Of a DNA stretch of 64,000 nucleotides, positions 26,602-35,724 are shown one piece after another. The stretch is taken from positions 26,665 to 90,664 of the forward strand of contig CAYGBK010000129.1 in NCBI GenBank assembly GCA_964348095.1, written 5' to 3'. A program made the position numbers and the translations under genes. This stretch comes from WVXP01 sp964348095. Its GTDB lineage: Bacteria > Desulfobacterota > BSN033 > WVXP01. Below the pieces are notes generated by a model that saw only the letters and a list, made by a program, of their open reading frames with translations, was not told where the DNA came from and ran no database searches. Position 1 is the first letter of the stretch; each line of letters starts with the position of its first letter.

Positions 26602-27965
26602 GTGAAACCCGCAGGAGACAGAAGAAAAGCTTTTGTAGAGAGAATGGGAACTGTCACCATCAATATGGAAGAGTACCAACAGGCCGGGATCGACATGTCC
26701 GTGTTGAAGCTCGTGATCAGTAAGATTGAAGACCTCCCACCCCTACCCCTTATCGTTCAAAAGGTTCTCACTCTCACACAAACTGAAAATGCAAATACCG
26801 ACGAGTTGACAAAAGTCATTTCGAATAATCAGGCTTTGACAGCAAAGCTTCTGCGAGTCGTTAATTAACCTTTTTATCATGTCTCGTCCGTGGTAGATTC
26901 CATTCCCCATGCCGTCATTCTCCTGGGATTCCGAGGTGTAAGGGATCTTGCCCTGGGACTTTCGACGATCGAGACGTTCAAGGAGTCGGAGAAAAACAAG
27001 TTTCTGCCGAGGCAGAAGTTCTGGGAACACTCAATTGGTTGTGCGCTCTGTTGCAAGGCCGTGACCGATAGAATTCGCTACAAGAATCCAGAAGAAGCAT
27101 TTGTCGGCGGGCTACTTCATGACATTGGCAGGATGGTATTTACCCAATTCTTTGCAGGATCATTCAGCGATGCTGTGAAGGAGTCTCATATGGGGAGACG
27201 GCCCCTCGTGGATGTGGAGAAGGAGGAGGTGGGAATCCTCATACTGCGGTCGGAAAACTGCTCCTCCAAAAATGGAATCTTCCACCAATCCTCGCAGATG
27301 CCGTGGACCGCCATCACAAACCGCTGAATGATGGAGCGGGCCAATCGAAGATCAGCATACCCTTTATCATAATGGCTGCGGACACCCTGACAAAAATCGC
27401 CGGTATCGGTTTTGGAGGTGACAGGTACATTCATGCGATAGACCAGAACATCTGAGAAAACATCCCTATCCAGGAAGAAGAATATTTAAAGATCATTTCA
27501 AATCTGTCGGAGGAAGTTGAAGAGACCAAAGGGTTTTTCGGAATAAAAGATGACCAGCCGTCATCTCGACAGCCGGGGTTTCAGCAGAAAGAGGGGCCTC
27601 CGCCGAGGCTCGCCTTCTAAACAAACACCGAACTGGATTCCTTCATTCCAGAAAGAATGGCCCTGAGACAGTTCTTCGAAGTTCAATCCTTCCAAAGGAA
27701 CGGAGATTCAGAGGGGACTATCGAAAGCCTTAAGCCCGACATGCTGTTCATCGATCTGTCCTCTGAACAAAGGAACGAAGCAATATCTGAAACCCTGAAG
27801 GCTTATCGTCGTGTCACTGCCAGCCCGATCATCCTTCAACTCTCTAGAAACGTCTCAGAGGAGACACAGAAAAAATCGGCCAGGATTGGCATATTCTTCC
27901 TATCAACACCTTTTTGTCCTGAGCAATTGGCCGTCTGCCTGGGCAAGGCAAATGCCACCGGGTAA
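26602..27965 (+). pseudogene. Decayed HDOD domain-receiver domain gene
   Basis: An HDOD signalling protein is readable across three interruptions before a degenerate receiver domain. The HDOD part begins near 26644 (LVISKIEDLPPLPLIVQKVL) and is stopped by TAA at 26866, where LLRVVN-stop-PFY stands for the family's VNSxxY. It resumes in the same frame (VILLGFRGVRDLALG, then GGLLHDIGRMV with the HD pair). A 1-base loss near 27238 shifts the frame to HTAVGKLLLQKWNLPPI and AVDRHHKPLND. TGA at 27453 and TAA at 27618 follow in that frame, and the last part (27657-27965) resembles a receiver domain (KPDMLFIDLS). HDOD proteins act in signal transduction; this copy cannot make a full product. Confidence 0.8.
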
Positions 27966-28585
27966 GGTGGGGCTTCTGCGCGCCGTCACTGTCTTTATCT
28001 TTTCTATCTCCATAGCTTGCAGAGCGATACAAAAACTCATCCCTACCAATTTGACCCGTCCTACGGTGAGTCGACGCCCCGAGAAGAAAGCCAGCCTATT
28101 TGTTTTCTTTGAGCCAAGGCGGGAGGGATCAAGAACAACGGAGTTTCAGAGCCTCAGCGCAGCTGTCCCCCCAACCAGAGCGGATCCCTGTAAGGGTCGG
28201 CTTTTCCCCACAAGTTCAGGAAGAAACGGCTCCCCTGGTTTCCCCCGATTCCTCCGCTTCTAAATCTCCTGATCTCTCTCCAATCGATCCTGCAAACGAT
28301 CATCGGCCCCTTGTTCAGGGTCTTACGGGCCCACCGGAAGTCTTCGGCTCTTGCTAATCGTCATTGAGCCCGTCTATTATAGGCCGAGGGGTTCGCGAGA
28401 CCAATCTTGGGGACCGGGGACCCTAGAAAGCACAAGAGGATAAAGCTCAGAAAGAGATAGCATATCTCATTGATGGGGGATATAATCGGAGACTGCCTTG
28501 GTTCTGGCAAGAGTGAGCATCTGGATGGAGTTAGGCGCTTCGAAAAAGAGATCCGTTCAGGACCTAGAGATCGAACTGAGCTGAT
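27966..28585. other. Intergenic region, 620 bases
   Basis: Open frames continue from the pseudogene but have no domain I recognise; one stretch (VTVFIFSISIACRAIQKLIP) could be the remains of a membrane or lipoprotein start. A TATAAT (28481-28486) lies about 100 bases before the next gene, without a good -35 box. Confidence 0.4.
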
Positions 28586-29806
28586 ATGTCCACGGGCACA
28601 GATTCATCCCAAATCCAACGAAAAAGATACGATGTGATCATAGTCGGTGCTGGTCCGGCGGGCTGCAGTGCGGCGACGTTCCTGAAAAGAAACGGGTACA
28701 CCGTCCTCGTTGTCGATCGGGAAAGGTTCCCCCGGGATAAGGCCTGTGGCGATGGCCTCAGTCCACCTGCAATCGATATTCTCGAGCGGATGGGTGTGAC
28801 CGAAAAAATTGAGAGGTTGAACCCGTGGAGAATAGATGGGGTGGAGTTTATATCACCAGCCGGGAAAAAGCTGCGAACAGAATTTCGATGTGTAGAGGGG
28901 ATCAGGGATCATTCGTACGTCCTTCCGAGAAGAGATCTCGATTTTGTTCTTTTTCAACATCTCCGAGAGAATTCAAACGCAGATGTCGTGGAAAGGTGCA
29001 ACGTTATGGACCTCACTTATGAGGGTGATGATGTTTCGGGAATCAGAGTTGACACCGAGGACGGCCCGCAGAAATTCATCGGAAAGGTCATTGTTGGAGC
29101 GGACGGTGTACATTCCGTCATAGCTCGAAGATTTTTTTCCTTGAATAGGGATCCCAGGCACATGGTCCTTGCAGTGAGGGCCTACTTCGAAAAGGTTGAC
29201 GGATTGGATCGTTTTATCGAGATTCACTGTGAGAAGGCTATCTTGCCCGGTTATGGATGGGTTTTCCCCACGGGGAAAGATTCGGCAAACGTTGGCGTGG
29301 GAACGTCTTGCCGCGTCGCTCTCGGAAAAAAGGATGTCATGAGAATGTTTGACACTTTTCTTAAACGAAACAGACTCATGAAAGAGAGATTCAATAGAAC
29401 CCGGATGAGAGAGAATTCATTTCGGGCCTGGCTAATTCCGTTGGGCTCCCGTCGGTTTCAACGAAGCCGTGAAAATGTTCTTCTCATTGGTGATGCTGGA
29501 AGTTTCGCTGATACCCTGTCCGGTGAAGGCATATATCATGCTCTGAGAAGCGGCGAATATGCGGCCGAGGCCATCGACATTGGATTAGGGACCAACCCGA
29601 AGACTATAGGTGAAACCTTTGAAAACCTGTGGAAAAGAGAGTTCAAGGCAAAGGAATATGCGCTCGGCCACCTTATTCAAAGATTTGTCTTCAGTGAGCA
29701 TTTTCTGAACTTCAACATCAAAAGGGCGATCAAAAACCGCAAAATGGCTGAAAGGCTGGTTGAAATCCTCTGTTACAAGAAATCGAAACTCCGACTGTTA
29801 TTTTAA
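28586..29806 (+). CDS. Geranylgeranyl reductase family flavoprotein
   Basis: 406 residues with the family's motifs: N-terminal FAD fold YDVIIVGAGPAGCSAATFL, the FPRDKACGDGLSP segment typical of geranylgeranyl reductases, and the second FAD contact LIGDAGSFADTLSGEGIYHA. Members saturate polyprenyl chains (of chlorophyll, archaeal lipids, menaquinones or dolichols). With menaquinone-type genes elsewhere in the window, saturation of a quinone side chain is a reasonable guess. The start at 28586 has only a weak ribosome binding site. Confidence 0.87.
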   Translation: MSTGTDSSQIQRKRYDVIIVGAGPAGCSAATFLKRNGYTVLVVDRERFPRDKACGDGLSPPAIDILERMGVTEKIERLNPWRIDGVEFISPAGKKLRTEFRCVEGIRDHSYVLPRRDLDFVLFQHLRENSNADVVERCNVMDLTYEGDDVSGIRVDTEDGPQKFIGKVIVGADGVHSVIARRFFSLNRDPRHMVLAVRAYFEKVDGLDRFIEIHCEKAILPGYGWVFPTGKDSANVGVGTSCRVALGKKDVMRMFDTFLKRNRLMKERFNRTRMRENSFRAWLIPLGSRRFQRSRENVLLIGDAGSFADTLSGEGIYHALRSGEYAAEAIDIGLGTNPKTIGETFENLWKREFKAKEYALGHLIQRFVFSEHFLNFNIKRAIKNRKMAERLVEILCYKKSKLRLLF

Positions 29807-29911
29807 TTCCGTCTCGACGGTTCACCCATGAGAATTGTGTTTCATCCGTTAGATCGCCATGCCTAACTTTGTCCCTTTCGCCGTATCTGACCGCTGTTTT
29901 TGTCTATGATT

Positions 29912-30985
29912 CTAAAACACGCCCCATCCGCCACGGGCGGTGGTGCGCAAGAGTATGTGTGCATAATGGCTAATCAAAGCAGTGTTGTTGTACCAGCAGG
30001 TACAGCTATCAGTGGAAATTCGTCTCCGCACCTGATCAAAGAAATCTGAACGCCAGATCGTCTCAAAGTCTTGCTTTCGCAACGAGCCCACACACACGCG
30101 CTGTTCAAGACAGGGGAACACATTGCCCCATGGATCAAAACGCGCCATGAGTATCCCCGCGTAGCACCGGTGCTTGGGGAATCCCCTACGCTGTCTAAGG
30201 CTCTCCAGTAGGTTTCGCATGTAGCCGTCTCGCCGGAAGGGCGTGCCATCCAATTGTTGGGCAAGCCGGTACGGGTTGATGTCAAAGGTTTCCCAGGTGC
30301 TTCCCGTATAAAAGGAATCACTGCAATAATGGACTGGTTGCAACAATACATCGTCCACGATGTCTATCCATTTCCGGAAGTAAGGCTCTATTTCATCCAT
30401 ATTGCTGTTAGAAAAGGTCATCCTGACACGGACAAGAGGTCGATGACTCTGGGGGCGGGCAACAAGAGACTGAATACCGCTTTCTATCTGCTGGCAAGAT
30501 CCGGGCGTACCCCTGATCGATTCGTGAGCCCCAGGAGTCGCGCCATCAAGGCTCACAGTGACACATGATAGTCCGGACCCACACACCCGATCCACATTCG
30601 GCTCAAGGAGGATGCCGTTTGTACAGAGATTAAGGGACATACCGTACCTGGCAAAACTTCGGATGATGCAGAAAATGTCCTCCCGCAGGAGGGGTTCCCC
30701 ACCAGCGATGCTGATTTGGTGCACCCCAAGTCGCCGAAAAACCTCAGCCAGTTTCCCATATTCAGCGAGGGTGAATTCCCCTGACCGCATGTCTTGCCAC
30801 CGCTGGCACATCTGACACTGACAGTTGCAGCGATAGGTTACGTCGAGCTCAGCCATGTAGGGCCCCCATGGCGGTTGTCTTCCGCGGTCTACGGCGATGA
30901 TATTTTGCCTCGAACGGAACAGGGAAGCAACAAAGGATCTTGACAGTAGAAGACGACGATAACGCCCAAGATTGTTGAATCGCAT
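29912..30985 (-). CDS. Radical SAM protein with SPASM-like C-terminus
   Basis: About 357 residues. The radical SAM cluster motif CX3CX2C is C53-C57-C60 in YRCNCQCQMC, followed by SIAGGEPLL (the GGE motif). The C-terminal part has further cysteines (KHRCYAGI, VFPCLEQRVCVG, DSCTCWYNN) in the pattern of SPASM/twitch domains that bind extra Fe-S clusters. Substrate unknown; relatives modify peptides or cofactors. The ATG at 30985 (AGGACAGG close upstream) is preferred over a GTG at 31006. It lies 95 bases beyond the P-ATPase on the same strand, so it may belong to the oxidase cluster. Confidence 0.85.
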   Translation of the reverse strand: MRFNNLGRYRRLLLSRSFVASLFRSRQNIIAVDRGRQPPWGPYMAELDVTYRCNCQCQMCQRWQDMRSGEFTLAEYGKLAEVFRRLGVHQISIAGGEPLLREDIFCIIRSFARYGMSLNLCTNGILLEPNVDRVCGSGLSCVTVSLDGATPGAHESIRGTPGSCQQIESGIQSLVARPQSHRPLVRVRMTFSNSNMDEIEPYFRKWIDIVDDVLLQPVHYCSDSFYTGSTWETFDINPYRLAQQLDGTPFRRDGYMRNLLESLRQRRGFPKHRCYAGILMARFDPWGNVFPCLEQRVCVGSLRKQDFETIWRSDFFDQVRRRISTDSCTCWYNNTALISHYAHILLRTTARGGWGVF

Positions 30986-31080
30986 AGGAACCTGTCCTTC
31001 ATCCACCTAGTGAGGAGAACCTTGAATGAGGTCTCATCCCTCGCATGGACGCATTCATTACGGAATTCTTAAGGAGTTCA

Positions 31081-33600
31081 TCAGCCATGACGCCTTGAGA
31101 TCCTCAGGGTATTTCCTATGACTGTAAGGCTACTCGCAAACATGGCAATGACAGCGACCAGAGGGCTCAGGGTACCGGCCGCTGCCATGGGAATGGCAAG
31201 GGCATTATAGAAGCAGGCGAAGAAAAGATTTTGCCGGATAATTCGCATGGTGGACGCTGAAAGGGTGAAGACATCCAGCACTCTCGTTGGATCGTCCGTC
31301 ACGATATTGACATCCGAAGCATCCTGGGCGATGTTCGAGCGCCTTCCCAGGGCAAAACCAACATCTGACTGGGCGAGGGCCGCTGCATCGTTCACACCAT
31401 CTCCTACCATACCGACACGAAATCCCTTGTTTTGAAGATTCTTGATGACGCCACCCTTGTCTATAGGCAGAGCCTGGCCGAAAAACTTGTCCACACGCAA
31501 CCGTTCTGCGACGGCCTGGGTCGTCTCCTCCCCATCGCCCGAGACCAGGCAGGTCAGAATCCCTTTTGACTTCAGAGTCAGAACGAGATTCTGGGCATTT
31601 TCTTTGAGGGCATCTCCAAAAGTGAGAAAGCCCTGGACGAGCTTGTGCCAGCCGAAGAAGACCACGGTCGCTCCCCCACGTTCTCGCCCCCGGGCATTCT
31701 CTTCAACGGATTGTGGGAGTGTCATTTCCCGCTCACCCATGAACTGTCTATTACCGACGAGGATCTCCGTTCCCCTAACGACACCTCTCACGCCGCGTCC
31801 TTCGACCGCTTCAAAGGAGGTGACCCGTTCCATCTCCAGAGAGGCCTCCAGAGCAGTTCGCACAGTTGTTCTTGCCAGGAGGTGGTCAGAATGGACTTCA
31901 AGAGAAGCGACGCGGCCCAGCGCCAGTTTCTCGTTGATCCCTGGTGAGAATATCTCTCGGAGCTGAAAACTCCCCTCGGTCATCGTTCCTGTTTTGTCAA
32001 AAACGACGGCATTGAGATCCCTTGCCCGTTCAAGGGCGACGGGATCCCGAATGAGGATCCCCCGTGCCCGGCTCGCCGTCATAGAAGCTACCTTGGCCAG
32101 TGGGGTTGCAATCCCTAAAGCACAGGGGCACGCTATAACGAGGACAGTCACTGCACGCAGCAGGGCTACTTCGACGGGGACGTTATGAAACAACAGATAG
32201 AGAGCAGTTCCCCCTGCTAGTGCGAGGATGGCCGGAACAAACCACGCTGTGATTCGATCGGCGAAAAGCTCGACAGGTTCCTTTTTTGTGAGAGCCTCTT
32301 CCATCAATTCGATCATCTGGCCAAGAGAGCTCTCACGACCTATACGGGTTGCCCTGAGCCTTAGCTTCCCGTCCAAGACAAGAGTCCCGCCCAGAACATC
32401 ATCGCCGGACTCCCTCTTTGCCGGCTTCGATTCGCCTGTGAGAATTGATTCATCCACCTCAGCGCGCCCCGAGACGATCTGTCCATCAATGGGAATCCTT
32501 TCGCCCTCCATAACCAGGAATTCGTCACCTTCTTTCACGGCCTCAGGAGACACCCATGTCTCCTTGTTCGAGCCCCAGAGGCGAGCTTTCTGATTAGTCA
32601 ACCGATAGAGCTCTATAAATCCCTCGGATGCCTTTTCCTTTGCCCGGGTTTCAATATATCGACCCAAAAGAACCAAAGTGACAAGCATGGAGGCAGTATC
32701 GAAGTATATGTGAATACTCCCCCTGGCCATCTGAATGATGCTGTATACATAGGCTGACAGGGCACCAATAGATATAAGCGTATCCATTGAGACATTCCAG
32801 AACCGCAATCCGCACCACGCCCTCTTAAGGATGGGAAAACCTCCATAGAAAATGACTGGGGTAGCGAGCGCGAAGAGGGGAAGAGAGAAGTATAGAATTG
32901 CAATCGAGGAGAGTGCCTGAAAAAAACCGGCGTACAGGGCGAGAGAAATCATCATAATGTTCGCAGTCAGAAACGCGGAAATACCCAACCGGATCAGCAA
33001 ATCCCGTCTCTCCCCCGAAGCGCCAGTTCGATCGTCGAGAGGGGCTGCGCGATATCCCAGACTCGCTATCTTCGCCATAATTTCTTGAGGAGTCAGGAAT
33101 TGGGGAAGATACTTAAGTTGGACCGCGTCGGAATGGAAGAACACGGTGGCGTCGATGATACCCTCTGTTCTCCGTAGCACCTCCTCAACCAGCCAGGAAC
33201 AGGATATACACCACATCCCCTCGACCCTCAAGGTCAGCTCCTGGGAATGGTCCTCTCTGAAAGGTTGAGACAGAAGGGCCGCCTGACTATGTCGGGTCTC
33301 TTGAATTTCTTCCGGCCCTTGGTTCGCTCCATTTTGAGGGATAATGCCAGACGAAACGCAGGCTCGATACAAATCCGTCTCCTTGAAGTCCGTCGATGAA
33401 TCACCAAATCTATTGGCGAGGATTTGAAATACGTGGTGGCAGCCCGGGCAGCAAAAGTGGCGTGCTTTCCCGTCGACGACGTATCGGGTTTGAGAACCTC
33501 TGACGGGGAGCCCGCAGAGATCGCATCGATTGTGTGGTCTCTTGACTTTGATCGTGTGGCCCTTCGGTCGGCCCTGCACATTCGACAAGGACTCAGACAA
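31081..33600 (-). CDS. Heavy-metal P-type ATPase (CcoI/FixI or CopA-like copper exporter)
   Basis: 839 residues. The N-terminal metal-binding region has CDLCGLP and FCCPGCHHVF, as in FixI-type ATPases, followed by an HMA domain with GMWCISC. The P-type core is complete: CPCALG (near residue 490), the phosphorylated DKTGTMTEG (near 533) and GDGVNDAAAL in the hinge. About eight membrane segments are expected. CPC-type pumps of this layout move copper for cbb3 oxidase assembly. The start is TTG at 33600, with AAGGGGG 10 bases upstream, overlapping the SafE-like stop by 8 bases. Position after the oxidase genes supports a maturation role. Confidence 0.92.
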   Translation of the reverse strand: MSESLSNVQGRPKGHTIKVKRPHNRCDLCGLPVRGSQTRYVVDGKARHFCCPGCHHVFQILANRFGDSSTDFKETDLYRACVSSGIIPQNGANQGPEEIQETRHSQAALLSQPFREDHSQELTLRVEGMWCISCSWLVEEVLRRTEGIIDATVFFHSDAVQLKYLPQFLTPQEIMAKIASLGYRAAPLDDRTGASGERRDLLIRLGISAFLTANIMMISLALYAGFFQALSSIAILYFSLPLFALATPVIFYGGFPILKRAWCGLRFWNVSMDTLISIGALSAYVYSIIQMARGSIHIYFDTASMLVTLVLLGRYIETRAKEKASEGFIELYRLTNQKARLWGSNKETWVSPEAVKEGDEFLVMEGERIPIDGQIVSGRAEVDESILTGESKPAKRESGDDVLGGTLVLDGKLRLRATRIGRESSLGQMIELMEEALTKKEPVELFADRITAWFVPAILALAGGTALYLLFHNVPVEVALLRAVTVLVIACPCALGIATPLAKVASMTASRARGILIRDPVALERARDLNAVVFDKTGTMTEGSFQLREIFSPGINEKLALGRVASLEVHSDHLLARTTVRTALEASLEMERVTSFEAVEGRGVRGVVRGTEILVGNRQFMGEREMTLPQSVEENARGRERGGATVVFFGWHKLVQGFLTFGDALKENAQNLVLTLKSKGILTCLVSGDGEETTQAVAERLRVDKFFGQALPIDKGGVIKNLQNKGFRVGMVGDGVNDAAALAQSDVGFALGRRSNIAQDASDVNIVTDDPTRVLDVFTLSASTMRIIRQNLFFACFYNALAIPMAAAGTLSPLVAVIAMFASSLTVIGNTLRISRRHG

Positions 33601-34294
33601 AGATTGGGACCCCCTTGATAACGAGAATCAAACCCATGACGGTTATGGACATTGCGGCAACTCGCTCTCCCAGAAATCTCATCTTCATGGATAACATTGA
33701 GGCAGAGAGTCCTGTCCCGAAAAGGGCAGGAACCGTTCCGAGGCCAAAAAAAGTCATGGTGAAAAACCCCCCCGCGGCACTCTGAGTCGTCGCCGCCTTG
33801 ATGATCATGGCCCAGGAAAGCATGCACGGGAGAAATCCGGTGACAAGCCCCAACGCCATCCGCGCCCCCGTCCCCTTTGATTGGAAGAGCCTGTAAAACA
33901 AGCGACCAAGGAAAGAACCGGGAGCAAAGGAGAGGGCAGGAGGGATTGAAGGCACAGGGAGGATTCTCAATAGAACCATGCCGGCAAGAATCATCAAACC
34001 GCCGCCCAAAACTAATACCCCTCCTCGTAGATGGACAAGCAGATTCTCCCCCTGGGCGAGATGCGTGACTCCGCCGGCCAGAGCGCCGAGGAATGCATAT
34101 GTTCCGATCCGTCCGGCATGAAAAGCCAGGTGATGGCACGCGCCCCGGTGCCACGCAGATGCCCCGGGCCTTTTCGCCGGATTTCCCGGCCCCTTGAAAT
34201 TCATGGAGTAAGCCAATACGAGGGGGCCGCACATCCCCAGGCAGTGAAAGCTACCGAGAAAACCCACCATGAGAGGTGCGATGATGTCGAACAT
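33593..34294 (-). CDS. SafE/TauE-like membrane protein (CcoH/SafE type)
   Basis: About 233 residues, mostly membrane helices. It opens APLMVGFLGSFHCLGMCGPL, the signature of the 'sulfite exporter TauE/SafE' family members found beside cbb3 oxidase and copper-handling genes. The paired CxxxC (HCLGMCG) and later His/Cys-containing helices suggest metal handling. The ATG at 34294 is preferred: the longer frame to 34537 starts inside the upstream cytochrome gene and adds low-complexity sequence. The gene begins 8 bases after the actE stop and overlaps the P-ATPase start. A role in copper delivery to CcoN is inferred from context. Confidence 0.8.
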   Translation of the reverse strand: MFDIIAPLMVGFLGSFHCLGMCGPLVLAYSMNFKGPGNPAKRPGASAWHRGACHHLAFHAGRIGTYAFLGALAGGVTHLAQGENLLVHLRGGVLVLGGGLMILAGMVLLRILPVPSIPPALSFAPGSFLGRLFYRLFQSKGTGARMALGLVTGFLPCMLSWAMIIKAATTQSAAGGFFTMTFFGLGTVPALFGTGLSASMLSMKMRFLGERVAAMSITVMGLILVIKGVPIFV

Positions 34295-34301
34295 CCTATG
34301 C

Positions 34302-34793
34302 TCAGTCCACCACCCCCCGGCTAAGAGATCGGAGATAATGGACAATGGCCCAGCGATCTCTGCTGGCCACGGTGTAACCGAGGGGGGGATGCCTTTCGTA
34401 GCCAAAAGTGATCGTATAGAAGAGTTCGGCGTCGGTCTGTACCTGGATGTACTCGCTTCTGAGGTTTGTCGGTAGAGGATAGAAGCTCTGTCCCACCGTT
34501 CCGTTCCCGTCGGCTTTGGCTCCATGGCACATGACACAAAAGTAGCCGTACGCCGTCTTTCCCAGATCTACGGATGCCGGCTCCGAGGGCAACGGGTTCT
34601 CCAGATCCTCCAGATCCGTCGCCCTGGCAGTCTCAAGGCCACCTCCAATAGGAATTGTCCCTGGGGGCATCTCTGGTACAGAGGTTTCATAGGTGCGGAT
34701 CGATTCCTGCTCACTCATCCGCGCGTAGTCGCAGCCCCATAGAAAAAGAACGACAAGAATCGATGGGGCGATACTCTGCCATCCCATTCTCAT
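34302..34793 (-). CDS. actE: Alternative complex III monoheme cytochrome c lipoprotein
   Basis: 163 residues. A lipoprotein signal peptide ends in the lipobox LFLWGC. The mature part has one heme site, FCVMCHGAKADGNG, and ends in RDRWAIVHYLRSLSRG, which matches the ActE family closely (heme near the middle, then the DRWAxVHY motif). The segment between signal and heme (MPPGTIPIGGG) also fits ActE. It should take electrons from ActA and pass them toward the oxidase. The ATG at 34793 has AGGAG 6 bases upstream. It is separated from the other act genes by the cbb3 block, an unusual order. Confidence 0.82.
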   Translation of the reverse strand: MRMGWQSIAPSILVVLFLWGCDYARMSEQESIRTYETSVPEMPPGTIPIGGGLETARATDLEDLENPLPSEPASVDLGKTAYGYFCVMCHGAKADGNGTVGQSFYPLPTNLRSEYIQVQTDAELFYTITFGYERHPPLGYTVASRDRWAIVHYLRSLSRGVVD

Positions 34794-34853
34794 CTCTCGA
34801 CTCCTATAGCAAATGACCCGGCACCCTGCCGTCCACGGAGATCTTGAAATCAG

Positions 34854-35072
34854 CTAATCAGCAACGTGCTGGGGAGCGGGCTCCGTGTATTCCGTGGCGT
34901 AGGGCGATTGACCGGGGATGTCTTCGACGACCCCAAAATCCCAGTCAGGGGGGCCTTTGTCTCCAACCGAAAAGAAAACAAATAGCCCCCAGACGAGGAA
35001 CAGGACCGCCATAGCCACCACAATGAGCCAGCTCCGTCGTATTGCCTTTTTTTCTCGATCTGATGATGGCAC
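34854..35072 (-). CDS. One-helix membrane protein in the cbb3/ACIII cluster
   Basis: 72 residues from a GTG start (AAGGA 7 bases upstream). One membrane helix (about 14-36, WLIVVAMAVLFLVWGLFVFF) is followed by a periplasmic tail with DWDFG and PGQSPYATEY, a pattern seen in small proteins beside heme-copper oxidases. No cofactor motif. A structural or assembly role in the oxidase is inferred from position. Confidence 0.6.
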   Translation of the reverse strand: MPSSDREKKAIRRSWLIVVAMAVLFLVWGLFVFFSVGDKGPPDWDFGVVEDIPGQSPYATEYTEPAPQHVAD

Positions 35073-35179
35073 CAGATATCCTTCCCTTAGCCGCCCTCCA
35101 GGAACGCAGGGGGGGGCGGCCTCGCCTACTCCAGTGGTCCCATTCCTATGTCCGGAGATAACCAGGCGTTATTGGCCCA

Positions 35180-35449
35180 TCAAAAAGCGATTCCTCGGAG
35201 GCCAATCACGACCATATAGGCTAGGGCCCAGACAATGAAACCACCATAAATAAATATCAACAGGGGGGGAATCCCATTCCCGCTCACCTGTATTCCTTCG
35301 GGATAATTTTCCCTTTTCTTCGGTTTTCTCTGTTTCTTCTGGCCGAGCTCGTACAGGCTGAAAGCCACGGTGATGAGAAAAAGCACGGCCAGACCGAGAA
35401 AAACCAGCAGGACCACGACCTGGAAATCGAGGAGCGTGAAATATCGCAT
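35180..35449 (-). CDS. Free-standing CcoP/FixP N-terminal membrane domain
   Basis: 89 residues with two membrane helices. The second half (YPEGIQVSGNGIPPLLIFIY, then WALAYMVVI) matches the start of CcoP proteins, where a cytoplasmic loop leads into a (N)PLP-type turn and a helix that docks CcoP on CcoN. The cytochrome domains that normally follow are absent; their role may be taken by the second heme domain of CcoO. The ATG at 35449 lies 8 bases after the CcoS-like gene's stop. Confidence 0.65.
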   Translation of the reverse strand: MRYFTLLDFQVVVLLVFLGLAVLFLITVAFSLYELGQKKQRKPKKRENYPEGIQVSGNGIPPLLIFIYGGFIVWALAYMVVIGLRGIAF

Positions 35450-35457
35450 AACTTGGG

Positions 35458-35721
35458 CTAGCCTCCCGAATTCACAACAGTCAGAACCACTGTTGTGGCC
35501 ATCGCGGCAAAGCCGATAAGAATGATGAATACCAGAGCGTACATCTCGCTTGTGGTTCTCGAGGGATTTTCCGAACGTGGCAGCGGAAACTGATCTCTTA
35601 GGGGCAGATATCGTGCCCTTTTCTGATCGGAAAACTGACCCGATTTCAGAGCCCAGAGGAACACCGCGATGCTCAGTAGAATCCCCACAGCAGTGAGCGC
35701 AATCCAGCCAAGATAGAACAC
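35458..35721 (-). CDS. CcoS-like cbb3 assembly protein with an extra membrane helix
   Basis: 87 residues. The N-terminal half has the CcoS signature, one membrane helix followed by FLWALKSGQFSDQ (CcoS: W-A-x-K-S-G-Q-F-D-D). Unlike CcoS (about 50-60 residues), it adds a second helix near the C-terminus (ALVFIILIGFAAMATTVVLT). CcoS proteins are needed for heme or copper insertion into cbb3 oxidase. Starts 3 bases after the ccoO stop. Confidence 0.65.
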   Translation of the reverse strand: MFYLGWIALTAVGILLSIAVFLWALKSGQFSDQKRARYLPLRDQFPLPRSENPSRTTSEMYALVFIILIGFAAMATTVVLTVVNSGG

Positions 35722-35724
35722 AGG

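Noticed and set aside
33234..34232. 332-residue frame across the P-ATPase and SafE genes
   Set aside because: Overlaps two well-supported genes; composition of a shadow.
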